A DNA stretch of 64,000 nucleotides from Corylus avellana. Taxonomy: Eukaryota > Streptophyta > Magnoliopsida > Fagales > Betulaceae. Positions 45,503 through 56,976 of the stretch are shown piece by piece; position 1 is the stretch's first letter, and each line of letters starts with the position of its first letter. The notes below the pieces were generated by a model, which saw only the letters and a list, made by a program, of their open reading frames with translations, did not search any database and was not told where the DNA came from. The translations under genes and the position numbers were made by a program. The stretch spans positions 12,078,850 through 12,142,849 of the forward strand of contig NC_081544.1 of the NCBI RefSeq assembly GCF_901000735.1. The letters run 5' to 3'.

Positions 45503-48500
45503 ATGAGTTTGTCACTCCTCCAGGGCTATTCTTCAGCAGAAGAAGAAGAACAAGTACAAGAACCCGAACATGCCCATCTCCAATACCCCAACTCTTCCGA
45601 CGACGACGACGACGACGACGCCTACGCCGTCTCGGTCAACGACAAGTCGTTCGTCGACCTCCCACCACCCTCCTCTGGATCCGGTCTTCCATCGGCCCTC
45701 GACGTTTTCTCCGAAGTACTTTTTGGACTCCCCTTTCTTTGTTATTCTAGTTTCCCTTCACTTTCTTGGTAATCAAGCAGGGAATTGAGCGGTGAACGTT
45801 TTGGTTTTTCGGCCAATTTTTTTCTGACTTCGTTTGTTTTTCCTCTGGGCACCGAAGATTTCAGAGCCGCCGGCGTTTCTGAACAATAGCGTGGAAGAGT
45901 ACGGTGTGAAGAGAGATGTGGATCAGCCGCAAGGAAGGCACGGTGGCCGGAGGAACAGAAAGGACAAGAAAGACTTACCTGCCGGTAATTTTGTTTCTAA
46001 TGCAAAATTTTACGTTGCTCAAGCTGTTTCTATTTTTATTTTTATTTTGTTATTTTATGATTTAGAATTGAATTGATTATTGTTCTTTCATTTGGAAATA
46101 AAAGAAAAAAAGTAGAAAATGATGGATTAATAAGGAATTTGTAAAACATTCACTGATGTAAAACATTTTGGCTGAAAACATTTTTCGAAAAAATACTGAT
46201 TTTTTGGTGTTTGATTTTTGTCCTTGAAAACATTTTTCACTATTTGGTTCACGTTGAAAATGTATTTAGGAAAACATTTTTTGCTGGTAGGGGTGGGCTT
46301 GGCAGGGGTTTGGTGCGGACGAGAGAGGAGGGGTGGTGTGTCATAGTGTGGATGTTCACGTAGAGGAGAGGGTTTGAAGGAGCTGAGAACGGAAAAGGTT
46401 TTACGCCTTAAGAAAATGTAAACCGTTTTATGGAAAATAAAGAAGTGCTTTCATCTTGTATTACCAAATAGCAAATTTTTCAGTACGGAAGGCAATTCTT
46501 TTTGGTAATACAGAGAGTAACACAATTGATTTCTTGGAAGATTTGCGTAAAAGTTTCCAAACATTCATCATCATTATCATAATCATCATTGGCACGTCTA
46601 TATTGATCAAAAAGATTATTGACATTCGCTTGTTAAAATAAGTATATTCATTATTACTTTCCTATGCACAAGCATAAGAGTGGCTACGGAAGGCATACTG
46701 GAGTTTTGGTAATTTGAAAATAATAAGCCTTCATCTTAGAAATTTTAATATCATGTCTTTAGAGAATAAAAGTACCAATGTTTAATGCTAAAACCATAAT
46801 TTGGAAAAGAACATAAACAACTTTGGATGGTGCTTATATCATCAAATTGTTATTTAAGATTTTATCTTTTTGAGTTGTTGCATTCTCGAAGAGTAAGGCA
46901 AGGAGGTGATGATAAAATTTGTTGGGTTCCTTCTAAAAGGAAATATTTTGAAGTTAAGCTTTACTATTAGGTTTTATCTACTCCGGTGAGTTTTCCTTTT
47001 CCGTGGAAGAATATTGGAAAGTTAAGGCTCCCTCGAGAGTGTCGTTTTTTGTGTGGACGCGACTTTAGGAAAATCTTCACTTTGGATAATTTATGAAAGC
47101 GAAATGCTATTGTGGTGAATTGGTGTTGTATGCATAAAAAAAGTGGGGAGTTTATTGATCACTTTCTTCTTCATTGTGAGGTGGCAACATAATTGTGGAG
47201 TGTGCTTTTCTAGTTGGTGTTGCATGGGTCATGCCTCGTAGGGTGACCGAGTTGTTGGTGAGTTGGAGGGGACAATTGGAACACCTTACTGGTTTGAAAA
47301 TGGGGAGACTGGCTCGTTTGTGTTTCTTGTGGTGTATTGCGGAATGCAAAACGCTTTGTAGGTCGTGAGACTGAGATGTAGAGTTGAAGAAGATGATGTT
47401 CCAATACTTTTATACTTGGAGAGTAGCATGGAATATTTTGCCTGTTTTTTATTTTTTTGAGTTTTTGGAGTTTTGTTCTTCTTTCACTACACTTCAAAGG
47501 TTATTTCTGTATACTTCCTATGTACTAGAATTGCGCATGTATGCTCTTTTAATGAATTTGTATTACTTGCCAAAAAAAGATTCCCGCTCTTTTAGTGTAT
47601 TTTTTAGAAAATATTTTTCACATTTTTCTCTGTTTGGTTTATTGAAAATTATTGATCAACAGAAAAGTTTTTCATGTTCAACAGAAAATTGTAACGGATT
47701 ATGCTTGTTGAAACGTAAGCCATTTTCGGACCAAGTCTGTGTACCTTCTCATCTCCCTTCTTAATCTCTTACTTGTCTATGTTGTCGTTGTCACCTCCTC
47801 ACTCCTTATCCCTTTCCCCCACGCACTTCTCCATGAAGCTGCCATCACCTCCCTCCCCCAATTCCATGTACCAAAATACAAGTTAATCAGTAACAAGGGG
47901 AAGAAAACAATACAAGAAATGGGGAAATCAAGCAACAATACCTGAGGTTTCCTAAAAATTATATAGATGTTACTTTCTATATTTGAAGACCGAAAACTGT
48001 AGTTGAATATACATTGACTTTGATAGAGATAACTCTAACTATGTAGTAAATTTTTGATAGAGATAATTATAAATTTGTGTTTTTTATTCATTTAGTTTTT
48101 AATTTTATATTTGAAAGTATTTCCATCATTTTACGTCTAAATATGCACATGATCGATATTCTGTTTGATTTAAAAATCTTGACTAATGGAGGGGTTTTTG
48201 TCAAAAACTGTTAGTTTAAGGAGGTTGAGTGTGACAGGTGGTAGTTGGTAGGGGCAACGTCTAAATGAGTAGTAGTTAAGGGTGGTTAAAGGTAATTAAC
48301 CCTTATCATAATGATGAAACTTCTGCAGTTTCACATAAGAAGTGATAGAATTGATGGGAATCTTCCATATAGTGGATGTTCCTGATACTGATGCCTTCAG
48401 CTTCTGTGCACTAAAAGCTCTTATGCTAGAGGAAGCATGAAATTTATAGATATAAGTAGAATCTAACTGCTACGTTAGTTAGTATTTATGACTCATGCAT

Positions 48501-49295
48501 ATAATAATTCTATGAAGGCACTCATCAAAAAAATAATTCTATGAAGGATGTTGTGTTTTCTCTTTGTTTTAGGTTATCAACTCTTATCTCAACTTAATCG
48601 TAACTGTCTTTAATTCTAAGAAAATATTTTTGACTTGACCTTATACTGTCTATAGGTGCTGTAGTGGAGGCCAAAGCTCATCTAGTTGGAATCCATGAGC
48701 GAGTAAGAAGTGATATTGTGGGTAAACAACCTCCTGCATCATCAGTTTCAAGCACAACGCAAGGAGGCAAGCGTGTGGCAACTGCAACCAATCCTAATGC
48801 AGAGGATGCTGCAGAGCTACTGAGGTATACCTTGTTTTTTTTCTTAATATTGTAAGTCAGTGAACACGATCTTACTTTCTGCTGAGTGTTGACCATGGTA
48901 CTTTCTTAACATTTATCTAACCCACTATATGTTGGTTCATAAAACCCTCTACCTCTCTGAGGACCAAAGCAAACCGTGTGTTGCATGTCGATCTCGTGTT
49001 TGAGGACTAGACATATCTGTGCTGCATTTTTCACAGTTGTACTCTGTCATAGCCCATGTGTTTCTGTTTTTGTAGGATGTGCCTGCAATGTGGAATTCCC
49101 AAGACTTTCTCCAATGCTCGAGGAATGGTGTGCCCGGTATGCAGCGATCGCCCTCCTGCCGACACCAGCAACGAGTCCAAGAAGAAGGGTTCCATGATAA
49201 AGGATAAGGAGAAGAATAAGAGGATGAAGGGCCAGTCATCTCATGCCACGTGGAAAAGCGAAACGGAGATGCAGCTTCGGCAGCAGTTTGATTAG
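45503..49295 (+). CDS. Conserved-looking protein of unknown function with a CxxC-CxxC cluster (four exons)
   Basis: Exons 45503-45715, 45858-45984, 48656-48824 and 49076-49295 join to an uninterrupted 242-residue protein. Every intron is GT-AG (GTACTT, GTAATT, GTATAC donors) and the phases agree. The N-terminus is MSLSLLQGYSSAEEEEQ, followed by an Asp run (about residues 33-39), FVDLPPP and LDVFSEISEPPAFLNNSVEE; then a basic stretch RRNRKDKKDLPAGAVVEAK (about 103-120), HLVGIHERVRSDIVGKQPP and NPNAEDAAELLR. Near residue 172 come four cysteines, CLQCGIPKTF...GMVCPVC (C-x2-C-x13-C-x2-C), likely a zinc ribbon, then a Lys-rich tail KDKEKNKRMK and the end QSSHATWKSETEMQLRQQFD. The composition suggests a nuclear protein that binds nucleic acid or proteins. 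I have the impression that plants conserve this protein but cannot name it. Intron 2 is 2.7 kb and holds a LINE fragment. An upstream in-frame start cannot be excluded. Confidence 0.85.
46860..47575 (+). mobile_element. 5'-truncated LINE inside intron 2 of the CxxC gene
   Basis: In broken frames the plus strand reads WVPSKRKYFEVKLYY, VVNWCCMHKKSGEFIDHFLL and HCEVAT, the zinc-binding end of plant LINE polymerases (zf-RVT, usually CCMC...H...HC; here the third Cys position is His). Then follow MPRRVTELLVSWRG-type text and a 3' tail with 'tgtatacttcctatgtactag', ending near 47575 with 'ttacttgccaaaaaaaga'. It lies in the same orientation as the host gene and has several stops. Confidence 0.8.
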
Positions 49296-50847
49296 CAGGG
49301 TTGAGCCGAGTATTCTTCAGAGTACCTGGAATGATGTAATGTACCATTTTTTTAAATCATGAAGAAACACTTATTATGTATGATCAATGAATGGAGTTGC
49401 TAACAGTTTGATTAGGTGCAGACCAGGTCCATCAGGGCATGTATGCGATGTACAATATATTTTAGCTTTTGTTTCAAGATGTCTTATGCTTTTTGCTTCC
49501 TTAGTTACTTGCTTTTATGCTTTGCACTTGCTGTTCTCTAATTTTAAGTGAGAAATTGCTTGGGTTTTTCTCCAAGACGATTGACGATTGTGAAGTCCAT
49601 CATGCATGACAATTTGAAAAGCTTCAAAATTGGGAGGATGTGATTTCAATCAAAACCCTATATATATATATATGATTGAAGTGAGTGTTTTTATCATGTC
49701 GTCTTGAATCGGTGAGACTATTCGGAGATTAAAGATTTTTATAATCCTGGAATCTTCAAAGATATGTACGGTGAACTTGATGGTGTGTGAAAATCTCAAA
49801 TTTTAAATAAAAAATGGAGGTTCAGACAACATATAAGTTGTTTGAACCAAAAAAAAAAAAAGGGTTATCAAACAAAAAACACCTTTTGTTTAACTAGAGG
49901 GTAGAGACTGCTATATTTTCCATTATATCGACGTCGCACTCTTCATTATCCGGTTGGCTTTGGTCCAAGTTCTATTCAGATTTTGTGAAAAAAAAACCTA
50001 ATAATATATCAAACGAAAACAGTTTTTTGGTTTTTAAGAAGAAAAAACTGTTGTTGAAAATGTCATCTAATAACATGCTCTTAAGTTTTCCCGCACAATT
50101 AACACTTTAATTTGATGATCCTAGCTATGGAATTTTCATTTACACTCCCGAGCAATATGATGTTATTCTCCGTTCTTGTCCACTTACCTTAAAACAAAAA
50201 TGGTAATGCAGAATGCAAAATTCATCAAATTTTAGAAATGGGGAAACTACATTTACTCCCCTCTAATTACCAACAAATTTGCAATTTTTTTTTTCTTTAA
50301 TGTTTTAATTTTTGCAATGTTCACCCTAATCTACTATTGAGCCAATCTCACTGCAAGAACAATTCGACTTTGTTCTAATCGGGCAATTGCAGCATCACTC
50401 TCTCTCTCAGCTTGCTGTTGTATTTAGCCAATGAGGTGGCCGAGCTAAATCATTTCTTACAAATTTTTTTATTTTAAAAATGTCGATTCTCAAATTATAG
50501 AATTTAAGTTGTTTATTTACATCAAAAACCTTGAAAAATGTCATATATTAAAAATGTGGTATGTTAGAGCATTCACAATGGAGTAACCAAATTTTTATGC
50601 AAAATGGCTCATTAAAACTCACTTTATCTAGTTTAACTAATGAATTTTTAAAGGCCTCATACATCCGATTAGCTATATTTTTATCTATATCATTTAAATA
50701 TTATTTTTTACTCTTTATTGATTCTATCTTTATTTCTTTCCTAAAATTTGTATTTCACTCTTTATTTTTTCAATGGTAATTCGTTTAACGCAATAATTTT
50801 TCAACGATTATTATTTTTCAAATAATCATTTTTGTAACTATAATATT
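49296..50847. other. 3' flank of the CxxC gene and spacer
   Basis: AATGAA-like words near 49386 may direct polyadenylation. At 50235-50340 'ggggaaactacatttactcccc' and 'ttttaatttttgcaatgttcaccc' resemble one end of the Mutator family seen at 26462 and 52520, but no second end is near. Otherwise AT-rich without genes. Confidence 0.4.
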
Positions 50848-52065
50848 TGTTGGAATATTTTATATTTTCTAAATTAGGTTTATTAATATTTTCCTTAATA
50901 AGTTATTTTTCTTTATGTTAGAATATTATTCTCCGTTATTATATTTCCTTGTAAGATTTATTTTATTCCTTAATTAGTTTAGGTCTACTTTAGGGTATCT
51001 TGATCACTACTCATTGTCTCTCTATAAATAGAGAGTTATATAATATTGTTTGATACAGTGAATATACAAGATGTAGCCTATACGTCTCTCTCCGCTTCCG
51101 CTCTCTTTTCTTTCTCTTTCATATTTTAATATTTTATATTCTATATATATTTCAACATGGTATCAAAGCCTATATATTTTAACATGGTATCAGAGCCACA
51201 TTTCTTTTTCTGTGGCTTTCAATAAAAGTCTTATGACTCTGGTGTTTTCTAGCATTCTCTTATGACGAACTTCCAATTTTGTTGTGATCCACGGCTTTAT
51301 TCATTGGCAAATCTTGGCACAATGCGGTTTGGCCCTTCATAGGTTCTTTTTTTTTTTTTTTTTTTTTTAACGGCTAGTTTCTGTTGTCTGGCCTCATTAT
51401 CAGTTGTGGCTTGGCCCTTTATTGAATTCTTTTAGCTGCTTGTCTCCGTTCTCCGGTATTTTTTCGGCAGTCACTTTCAGCATTTCTCGTCTTTCTTGTT
51501 GGCGAACCCTAGCACAATCTGGTTTGGCCATTCACAGGATTAACGGCTAGTTTTTGTTCTTCGACCATCATTGTCAGTTGCGGCTTGGCCCTTAACCGAA
51601 TTCTTGTAGCGGTTTGTCTCCACTCTCCGGTATTTCTCTGAACGTCACTTTCAGCCGTTCTCGTCAACATTGCCTTGATCCAACCATCAACTTTGGATGA
51701 CTTTAATTTATTATCTTTTCCAAACTCAAGCTTATACCTCGAGTTTGAGGGGGGATGTTGGAATATTTTATATTTTCTAAATTAGGTTTATTAATATTTT
51801 CATTAATATGTTATTTATCTTTTTGTTAGAATATTATTCTCCGTTATTATATTTCATTGTAAGGTTTATTTTCTTCCTTAATTAGTTTAGGTCTACTTTA
51901 GGGTTTCTTGATCACTACTCATTGTCTCTCTATAAATAGAGAGTTATGTAATATTGTTTGATACAGTGAATATATAAGATGTAGCCCATGCGTCTCTCTC
52001 CGCTTCTGCTCTCTTTTCTTTCTCTTTCATATTTTAGTATTTTATATTCTATATATATTTCAACA
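50848..52065 (+). mobile_element. TRIM-type miniature LTR retrotransposon
   Basis: Two LTRs of exactly 310 bp (50848-51157 and 51756-52065) start TGTTGGAATATTTT and end TTTCAACA; by eye they differ at about 14 positions with no indel. A tRNA-Met-type primer site TGGTATCAAAGCC (51158) follows the first, with a second TGGTATCAGAGCC at 51185, and GAGGGGGGA lies directly before the second LTR as polypurine tract. The LTR has a TATA box (ctataaatagag). The interior is only 598 bp, non-coding, and largely made of a tandem duplication (units near 51290-51490 and 51500-51665 sharing 'aacggctagtttt-gttct' and 'tggcttggccctt'). The flanking bases (ATATT and TTTTG) do not match. Such elements depend on proteins from other copia elements. 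Confidence 0.88.
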
Positions 52066-52519
52066 TTTTGAAATGGTTGTATTTTATATTTTTCAATGGT
52101 TATATTTTTTTAAATGTTGTATTTGCCTAAGTTAAGTATGAAAACCATATTCTCATAGCAATGTCAATCATATTTATGAAATATATTTTTATTAAAAATT
52201 GTGAAAGAATATTTTGATAATGATCCCTTGAAAAGTGGGAAAAATTTTGGGAAAAAGAGAAAATGGGTGAAAGAAACAATAAAAAAATAAAATTGCTCAA
52301 TTGAAAAGTGCTGCTACATGTAATATATATATTTTTTTTATTGCTAATCCAATCACATATCCATTAATTTGCTTCTTTCTTTTTTTTTTAGCTAATCCAA
52401 TGTGAGGTTTTTTTTACAAATCTGATTAGCCATTTTAGATAAAAGTACAATTTGTTCCATAAGGTTTTGGCTCTCTGTATTGTAAAAAAGTTTTGAGCAA
52501 AAAACTATCTTTTGGTTTT
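52066..52519. other. Spacer
   Basis: AT-rich. No gene is seen. It ends with TTTGGTTTT (52511-52519), the left target duplication of the next element. Confidence 0.5.
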
Positions 52520-52941
52520 GAGAAAATTACAGTTTAGCCCCCTAAAGTTGACAGAGTTTTTCAATTCGAACACTAAAGTTTCAATTTTTGCATTCCACCC
52601 CCCAAAGTTTCAATTTTTTGCAATTTGACCAATTGTATCCAATGCTTCCCATATTGCCCCTAATTTTTATTTATTTTTTTTAATTTTTAAAAAAAATTTA
52701 AAAAAAAAATTCAGGGTGGCTCTTTGGCCATCTGGCAATTTTTGCTCCCCCAATTTTTTTTTTCTTCATTAAAATAATAAAAAATAATAATAAAAATTAG
52801 GGGCAATATGAGAATTTTGGGTTAATATTGGTCGAATTGAAAAAAATTGAAACTTTGTGAGGGTGGATTACAAAAATTGAAACTTTAGTATTTGAATTGA
52901 AAAACGCTGTCAACTTTGAGGGGGTAAACTGTAATTTTCCC
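52520..52941. mobile_element. MULE-derived MITE
   Basis: The 422 bp element is flanked by a perfect 9-base duplication TTTGGTTTT (52511-52519 and 52942-52950). Its ends GAGAAAATTACAGTTTAGCC and GGGTAAACTGTAATTTTCCC match the ends of the 8.3 kb Mutator element at 26462, and the similarity continues through 'aaagtttcaatttttgca' and 'aaagtttcaattttttgc' for about 110 bases. There is no coding. It is a plausible passenger of the same transposase family. Confidence 0.9.
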
Positions 52942-52950
52942 TTTGGTTTT

Positions 52951-54862
52951 CTGAAGAACAAACGTCTCTACACAAGTGAATAAGAAACCTTTTGGGAGAG
53001 AAATTATTTCTAGCTACCTTAATAATATGCCACATTTTTAATAGGTAGCATTTTCCAAGTTGTTCAATGCCTAAAAAGGCCTTAATTCTGTAATTTGAAA
53101 ATTTACAATTTCTTTGAAATTGTAGAGAATCTTGATCTAGCCGAGCCACCCCTGTTCCGGCCTCCTCTTTCTTCTTCTTCTTTTAAATTTTTTTTATTTC
53201 TTTTAATTTTAATTTTGATTTTTAGTTTTTATTTATTTATTTATTAGAAGTATTTTTAGTTTGTGGGTAGTATGTACACTTTTCCCTAAAAATAAATGTT
53301 ACTTATATTATGATCCTATCACTAAATATCTTTCATTCTCAAGGAACACATAACATGATTATATCCACTAGTTAGTTAGTTAGTTACTCTTACGTGATAC
53401 TTCCGTCTAAGTGTTTAAGCGCTATAAAACTTGTTACGGGAATTAAGAGAGGATCAGAATTTGTATTCAAGTTAAATTTTTAGTTAATAAGGATTAATGA
53501 CAGTTTTATTAGGTTTTTCATAGTTGGGTATTTTCTATCGAGAATTGCTATATGGTACATACCATATTTTTATTCCATAAATATTCTACAATGGCAATGC
53601 TAATACGACATTTTCAACTAATCATTCAATGTTTTTTTTTTTTTTTTTTTTTCAAAAATAAAAGATTAATTCAATAGTTGGTTGAGACTGTCATGTTAAC
53701 ATTGTGAGATAGAGATAAAAGAGATATGCTATACATCCTCCCCCGGTTCTTCTCTTATCTTCCCACTTTTCAAAATCATCATTAGATTTGTATGGCCCAT
53801 CATGTGTAGAACCCACACGACTCCAGAGTTTCAATATTGAATTTAAAAAGTGAGAGGATAGGAGAAGAAATAAAACATTTTATTGGATAAAATGTAGTAT
53901 CTAGAATATGCTTTTCTATCTTATCTTATTGTAAGTGTTGTGACACTTCGACGTTATTAATAATTAATAAGAAAAATGATAGAATTTATTCTTTTTCAAC
54001 TAATTTTTAACCATATTCATAGTGAATGGATAAATTTATCATTGAATTTGTGTAGGGTCCACATGAATTTATAAATCTAATAACTGATCTATTAAATTTG
54101 TAGAAAAAAGAAAAAAGAAATGGTTGAAAGATAGTTTAAAGATGGTTGTGTAACATGTCTCGTAAAATAATGAAAGAAGTTCTAAAGATGAGTTTGACGG
54201 AGGTCTAGATTCCCATAAACCTATCTAATATATCCCGTTACCAAAATAATTTGGTAACAAACTTTGCATCCTCTTTTTTTTTTTTGTTTTTTTGACATGT
54301 CCACATAAGAGGGTGGGTTCAAATTAATGACCTCTGCTTAATAAGGCGTGATCTCTAATTGATTAAGCTAATATCAATTAGGTTGCTAATATCTTTCATT
54401 ATAACACATCCACCTAGACGTTTTTGTACTCTTAGTTTTTAAACTCAAATTGGCTTCTTTGAGTTCAGGAAGGGGTGTCAATTGTACCTATACTTTGCCT
54501 ACGGTACGTCTATTACATTCTACTTTACCACATCTCCTACACCTCATAATTAATATCATCATTTTATTGTCTTAAAAAAAAAAAAAAAAATTATGTTTCC
54601 CTCTCTCTTTTACTTTCTATTTTTTCGGCTACTTTTATCAAGATTCGTCAAATCTTAACACGTGCTTTTGGCTTTCATGTATTTGCAGAAGATTAATGCT
54701 ACGTACTATTCCCGTATCTCCTTCTCATCCTTCTAAGTTGGAATAATTACATTTTGTTGTTGAACTAACATAAAATTATGAGTAATCATATAAGTAGGAC
54801 TAGAGTCATCTTAGAGCCATTCCAAATGTGACGTGGCATTTAAAATCACAAACAAATCAAAA
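52951..54862. other. Spacer with minor repeats
   Basis: No gene is supported. Segments near 53725-53900 resemble small MITE-like repeats ('agagatatgctatacatcctcc' against 'tggataaaatgtagtatctag'), and 54285-54400 ('gtgggttcaaattaatgacctc') resembles a tRNA-like or LTR-tail repeat also seen at 59447-59520. Boundaries are not clear. Confidence 0.4.
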
Positions 54863-54994
54863 NNNNNNNNNNNNNNNNNNNNNNNNNNNNNNNNNNNNNN
54901 NNNNNNNNNNNNNNNNNNNNNNNNNNNNNNNNNNNNNNNNNNNNNNNNNNNNNNNNNNNNNNNNNNNNNNNNNNNNNNNNNNNNNNNNNNNNNN
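54863..54994. other. Assembly gap of 132 N
   Basis: Unknown bases. The length is not a round number, so it may be estimated. T-rich homopolymers follow the gap and may have caused the break. Confidence 0.95.
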
Positions 54995-55742
54995 AGACCT
55001 TTTTTTTTTTTTTTTAATTAAAAAAAAATTATTATTATTATTGCTTTGATGCAATAAAAACCGCACACAAATACAAGCAGAACCTACACACGAGATAAGA
55101 AAGGGACAATCTGGACAAGGAATAGCGGACTCTAAAGAGCCATTGATTTTTCCATTCATTTAACATTTTGATGGGTGAGAGTTGAGGTAGCAGATGTTTT
55201 AGTTGTGGAGTAATTTTATACATTACACACTCTATTTTCTTTCATATCCTTCAAAACGTATGTGGATGGTCATAGTATTTAGTGCATGAAAATTGGTTTT
55301 TTGATTGAAAAAATCATTCGCATCGACTTTGAAAAATTAAGAAAAAAAATTGGGGAGTGATGAATATAATTACTCTTAGTTGTGCATTCAAAAGCGAGTT
55401 GAACACAACTAGATGCACCATGTCTAATGGGCCATGGCTAAGCATGCAAATGTCAAATACCCTTGCTAAGCGCGGATGTAGCCTGACGGGATTTTACCCG
55501 TTATAGTTACAGCCTGATGATGTTGCTCTTTATATATATATATATAAAGAGACCATTGTTGAATGTGAATCCATGCCCTAGTGCATACATATCTAACCAC
55601 TTTGTAGATTTCCATGAGCCATTGAACCACTACCCTAGATGGTGATGATGCTTTATTACTTGGTGACGATATTTCTAATTTCTATTATGAACAATCTTGC
55701 GCTTTTTTTGTTTTTTTGGTTTTTTTAGCAATACGGGGGAGA
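54995..55742. other. Spacer
   Basis: T- and A-rich near the gap, then unremarkable sequence with a short TA run near 55532-55546. No gene seen. Confidence 0.5.
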
Positions 55743-56290
55743 CTACATAGGGTGATTTTTCTCATTTCCAATTCTAATAGAAGAGATGATGGGAAACGAC
55801 CCACTTAATATTGTGGTGTGCTCTGAAATTTGCACATCTAAAAACTTTAGAGACTCCAGCTTTGGAAGAGAATGAGCATTTGGTGGATATCTGAAATGAT
55901 GGGAGAAATGTGCCAATAAAAAAAAAAAAAAACTGGCTCTTGTAATTGCCAGAGTGTCTACAAGAGAATGCCCCTCAATTAACAGAGACTTGTATCCAAA
56001 AGAAACTGCTGAGTATACTGCTAGCAACGCCGGCTAGTTTCCAAAAATTGAGGACTAGCAAGACCCAACTGATAGAGCGCTTGAATTATTTCTTTTTCAT
56101 TAGGGATTTTGTACAGCACAACATCTTCTTCCTCAGTTATAATGGGATCCAAAAGATTATTAAGATCATCATCAAAACAAGGGTTAGTACCAGAGAAGAT
56201 ATTAATAAGCACCCATATCTTCAAAAAAAAAAAAACAAGAGGCACCAATATCTTCTCTATTTGTCAAACAAGTGGCATCGTTAACTTAAT
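55743..56290 (-). pseudogene. LINE fragment: polymerase start joined to RNase H
   Basis: On the minus strand 56248-56021 reads NPCFDDDLNNLLDPIITEEE and VLYKIPNEKEIIQALYQLG, the segment just before the reverse transcriptase palm in plant LINEs. Immediately after it 56027-55743 reads LLAVYSAVSFGYKSLLIEGH and SLVDTLAI, the RVT_3-type RNase H that normally closes such elements. The polymerase between them is missing, so this copy has a large internal deletion. It lies downstream of the LNK gene on the same strand. Confidence 0.7.
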
Positions 56291-56524
56291 TAGAGATGCA
56301 GAATTGTACCTTGGATTAATTATAGAGGCATGGAAGAATTTAGTTTTTCAGTCCTTACAAGTCAGCCAAATCACCTTGGATTTTTGCTTCCAAAGTTGTT
56401 CCTCACAATGCAGTTGCTCACTGGATAGGTGGGAGTGGGTACAGAGATCTGAGAATCCGATCTGGCACTAATCTTATGTTTAAAGAAAAGCAATCTATAT
56501 GATCACACCTTTTCGTTTTCTTTT

Positions 56525-56560
<36 letters not shown>

Positions 56561-56976
56561 CTTTTTGTAATTTTAGTTGACATATGCCACCAGAGATAAC
56601 ACGAAAAAAATTAATAAAACTAGTCCTTGGCATGTGGCATGTCTCAAACTAAACTACAAAAATATTTATATGCTTACAGTTTCACTCCATGTTGTACAAG
56701 TGAATAATGTGAAATTACAAAACCCAACTGAATTAGAGCAGTATGAGGGTTCACAAATATTGGATCAAAAGTCTATAAAATGAAGAGATGAGGGGATGAA
56801 TACCTACAAGGATATACACCAACATAGATAACAAAAGGCCATCTAGCAAATGAGATTCAAAACATGGAATGAATTCTGGCATCTATGTTGGGCCCCAAAT
56901 GTTGATTATACATAATGATTTGCAATCATTTCAAAAATAAACATATTTCACGATAATGGTGCTGACGCTAACCATT
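56291..56976. other. 3' flank of the LNK gene
   Basis: Downstream of the LNK stop codon. It holds an AT microsatellite at 56528-56558 and no recognised gene. The 3' UTR of LNK should begin here on the minus strand. Confidence 0.5.

Noticed and set aside
45570..45788. Two further open frames over exon 1 of the CxxC gene
   Set aside because: Poly-Arg and poly-Thr readings of the same GAC repeat; only the frame starting at 45503 joins the downstream exons in phase.
45985..48655. Additional exons of the CxxC gene in intron 2
   Set aside because: The only coding-like text there is LINE zinc-finger sequence with stops; exons 2 and 3 join in phase without it.
51158..51200. tRNA-Met gene suspected from TGGTATCAGAGCC
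   Set aside because: Only the primer-binding stretch is present; there is no cloverleaf around it. It is an LTR retrotransposon primer site.
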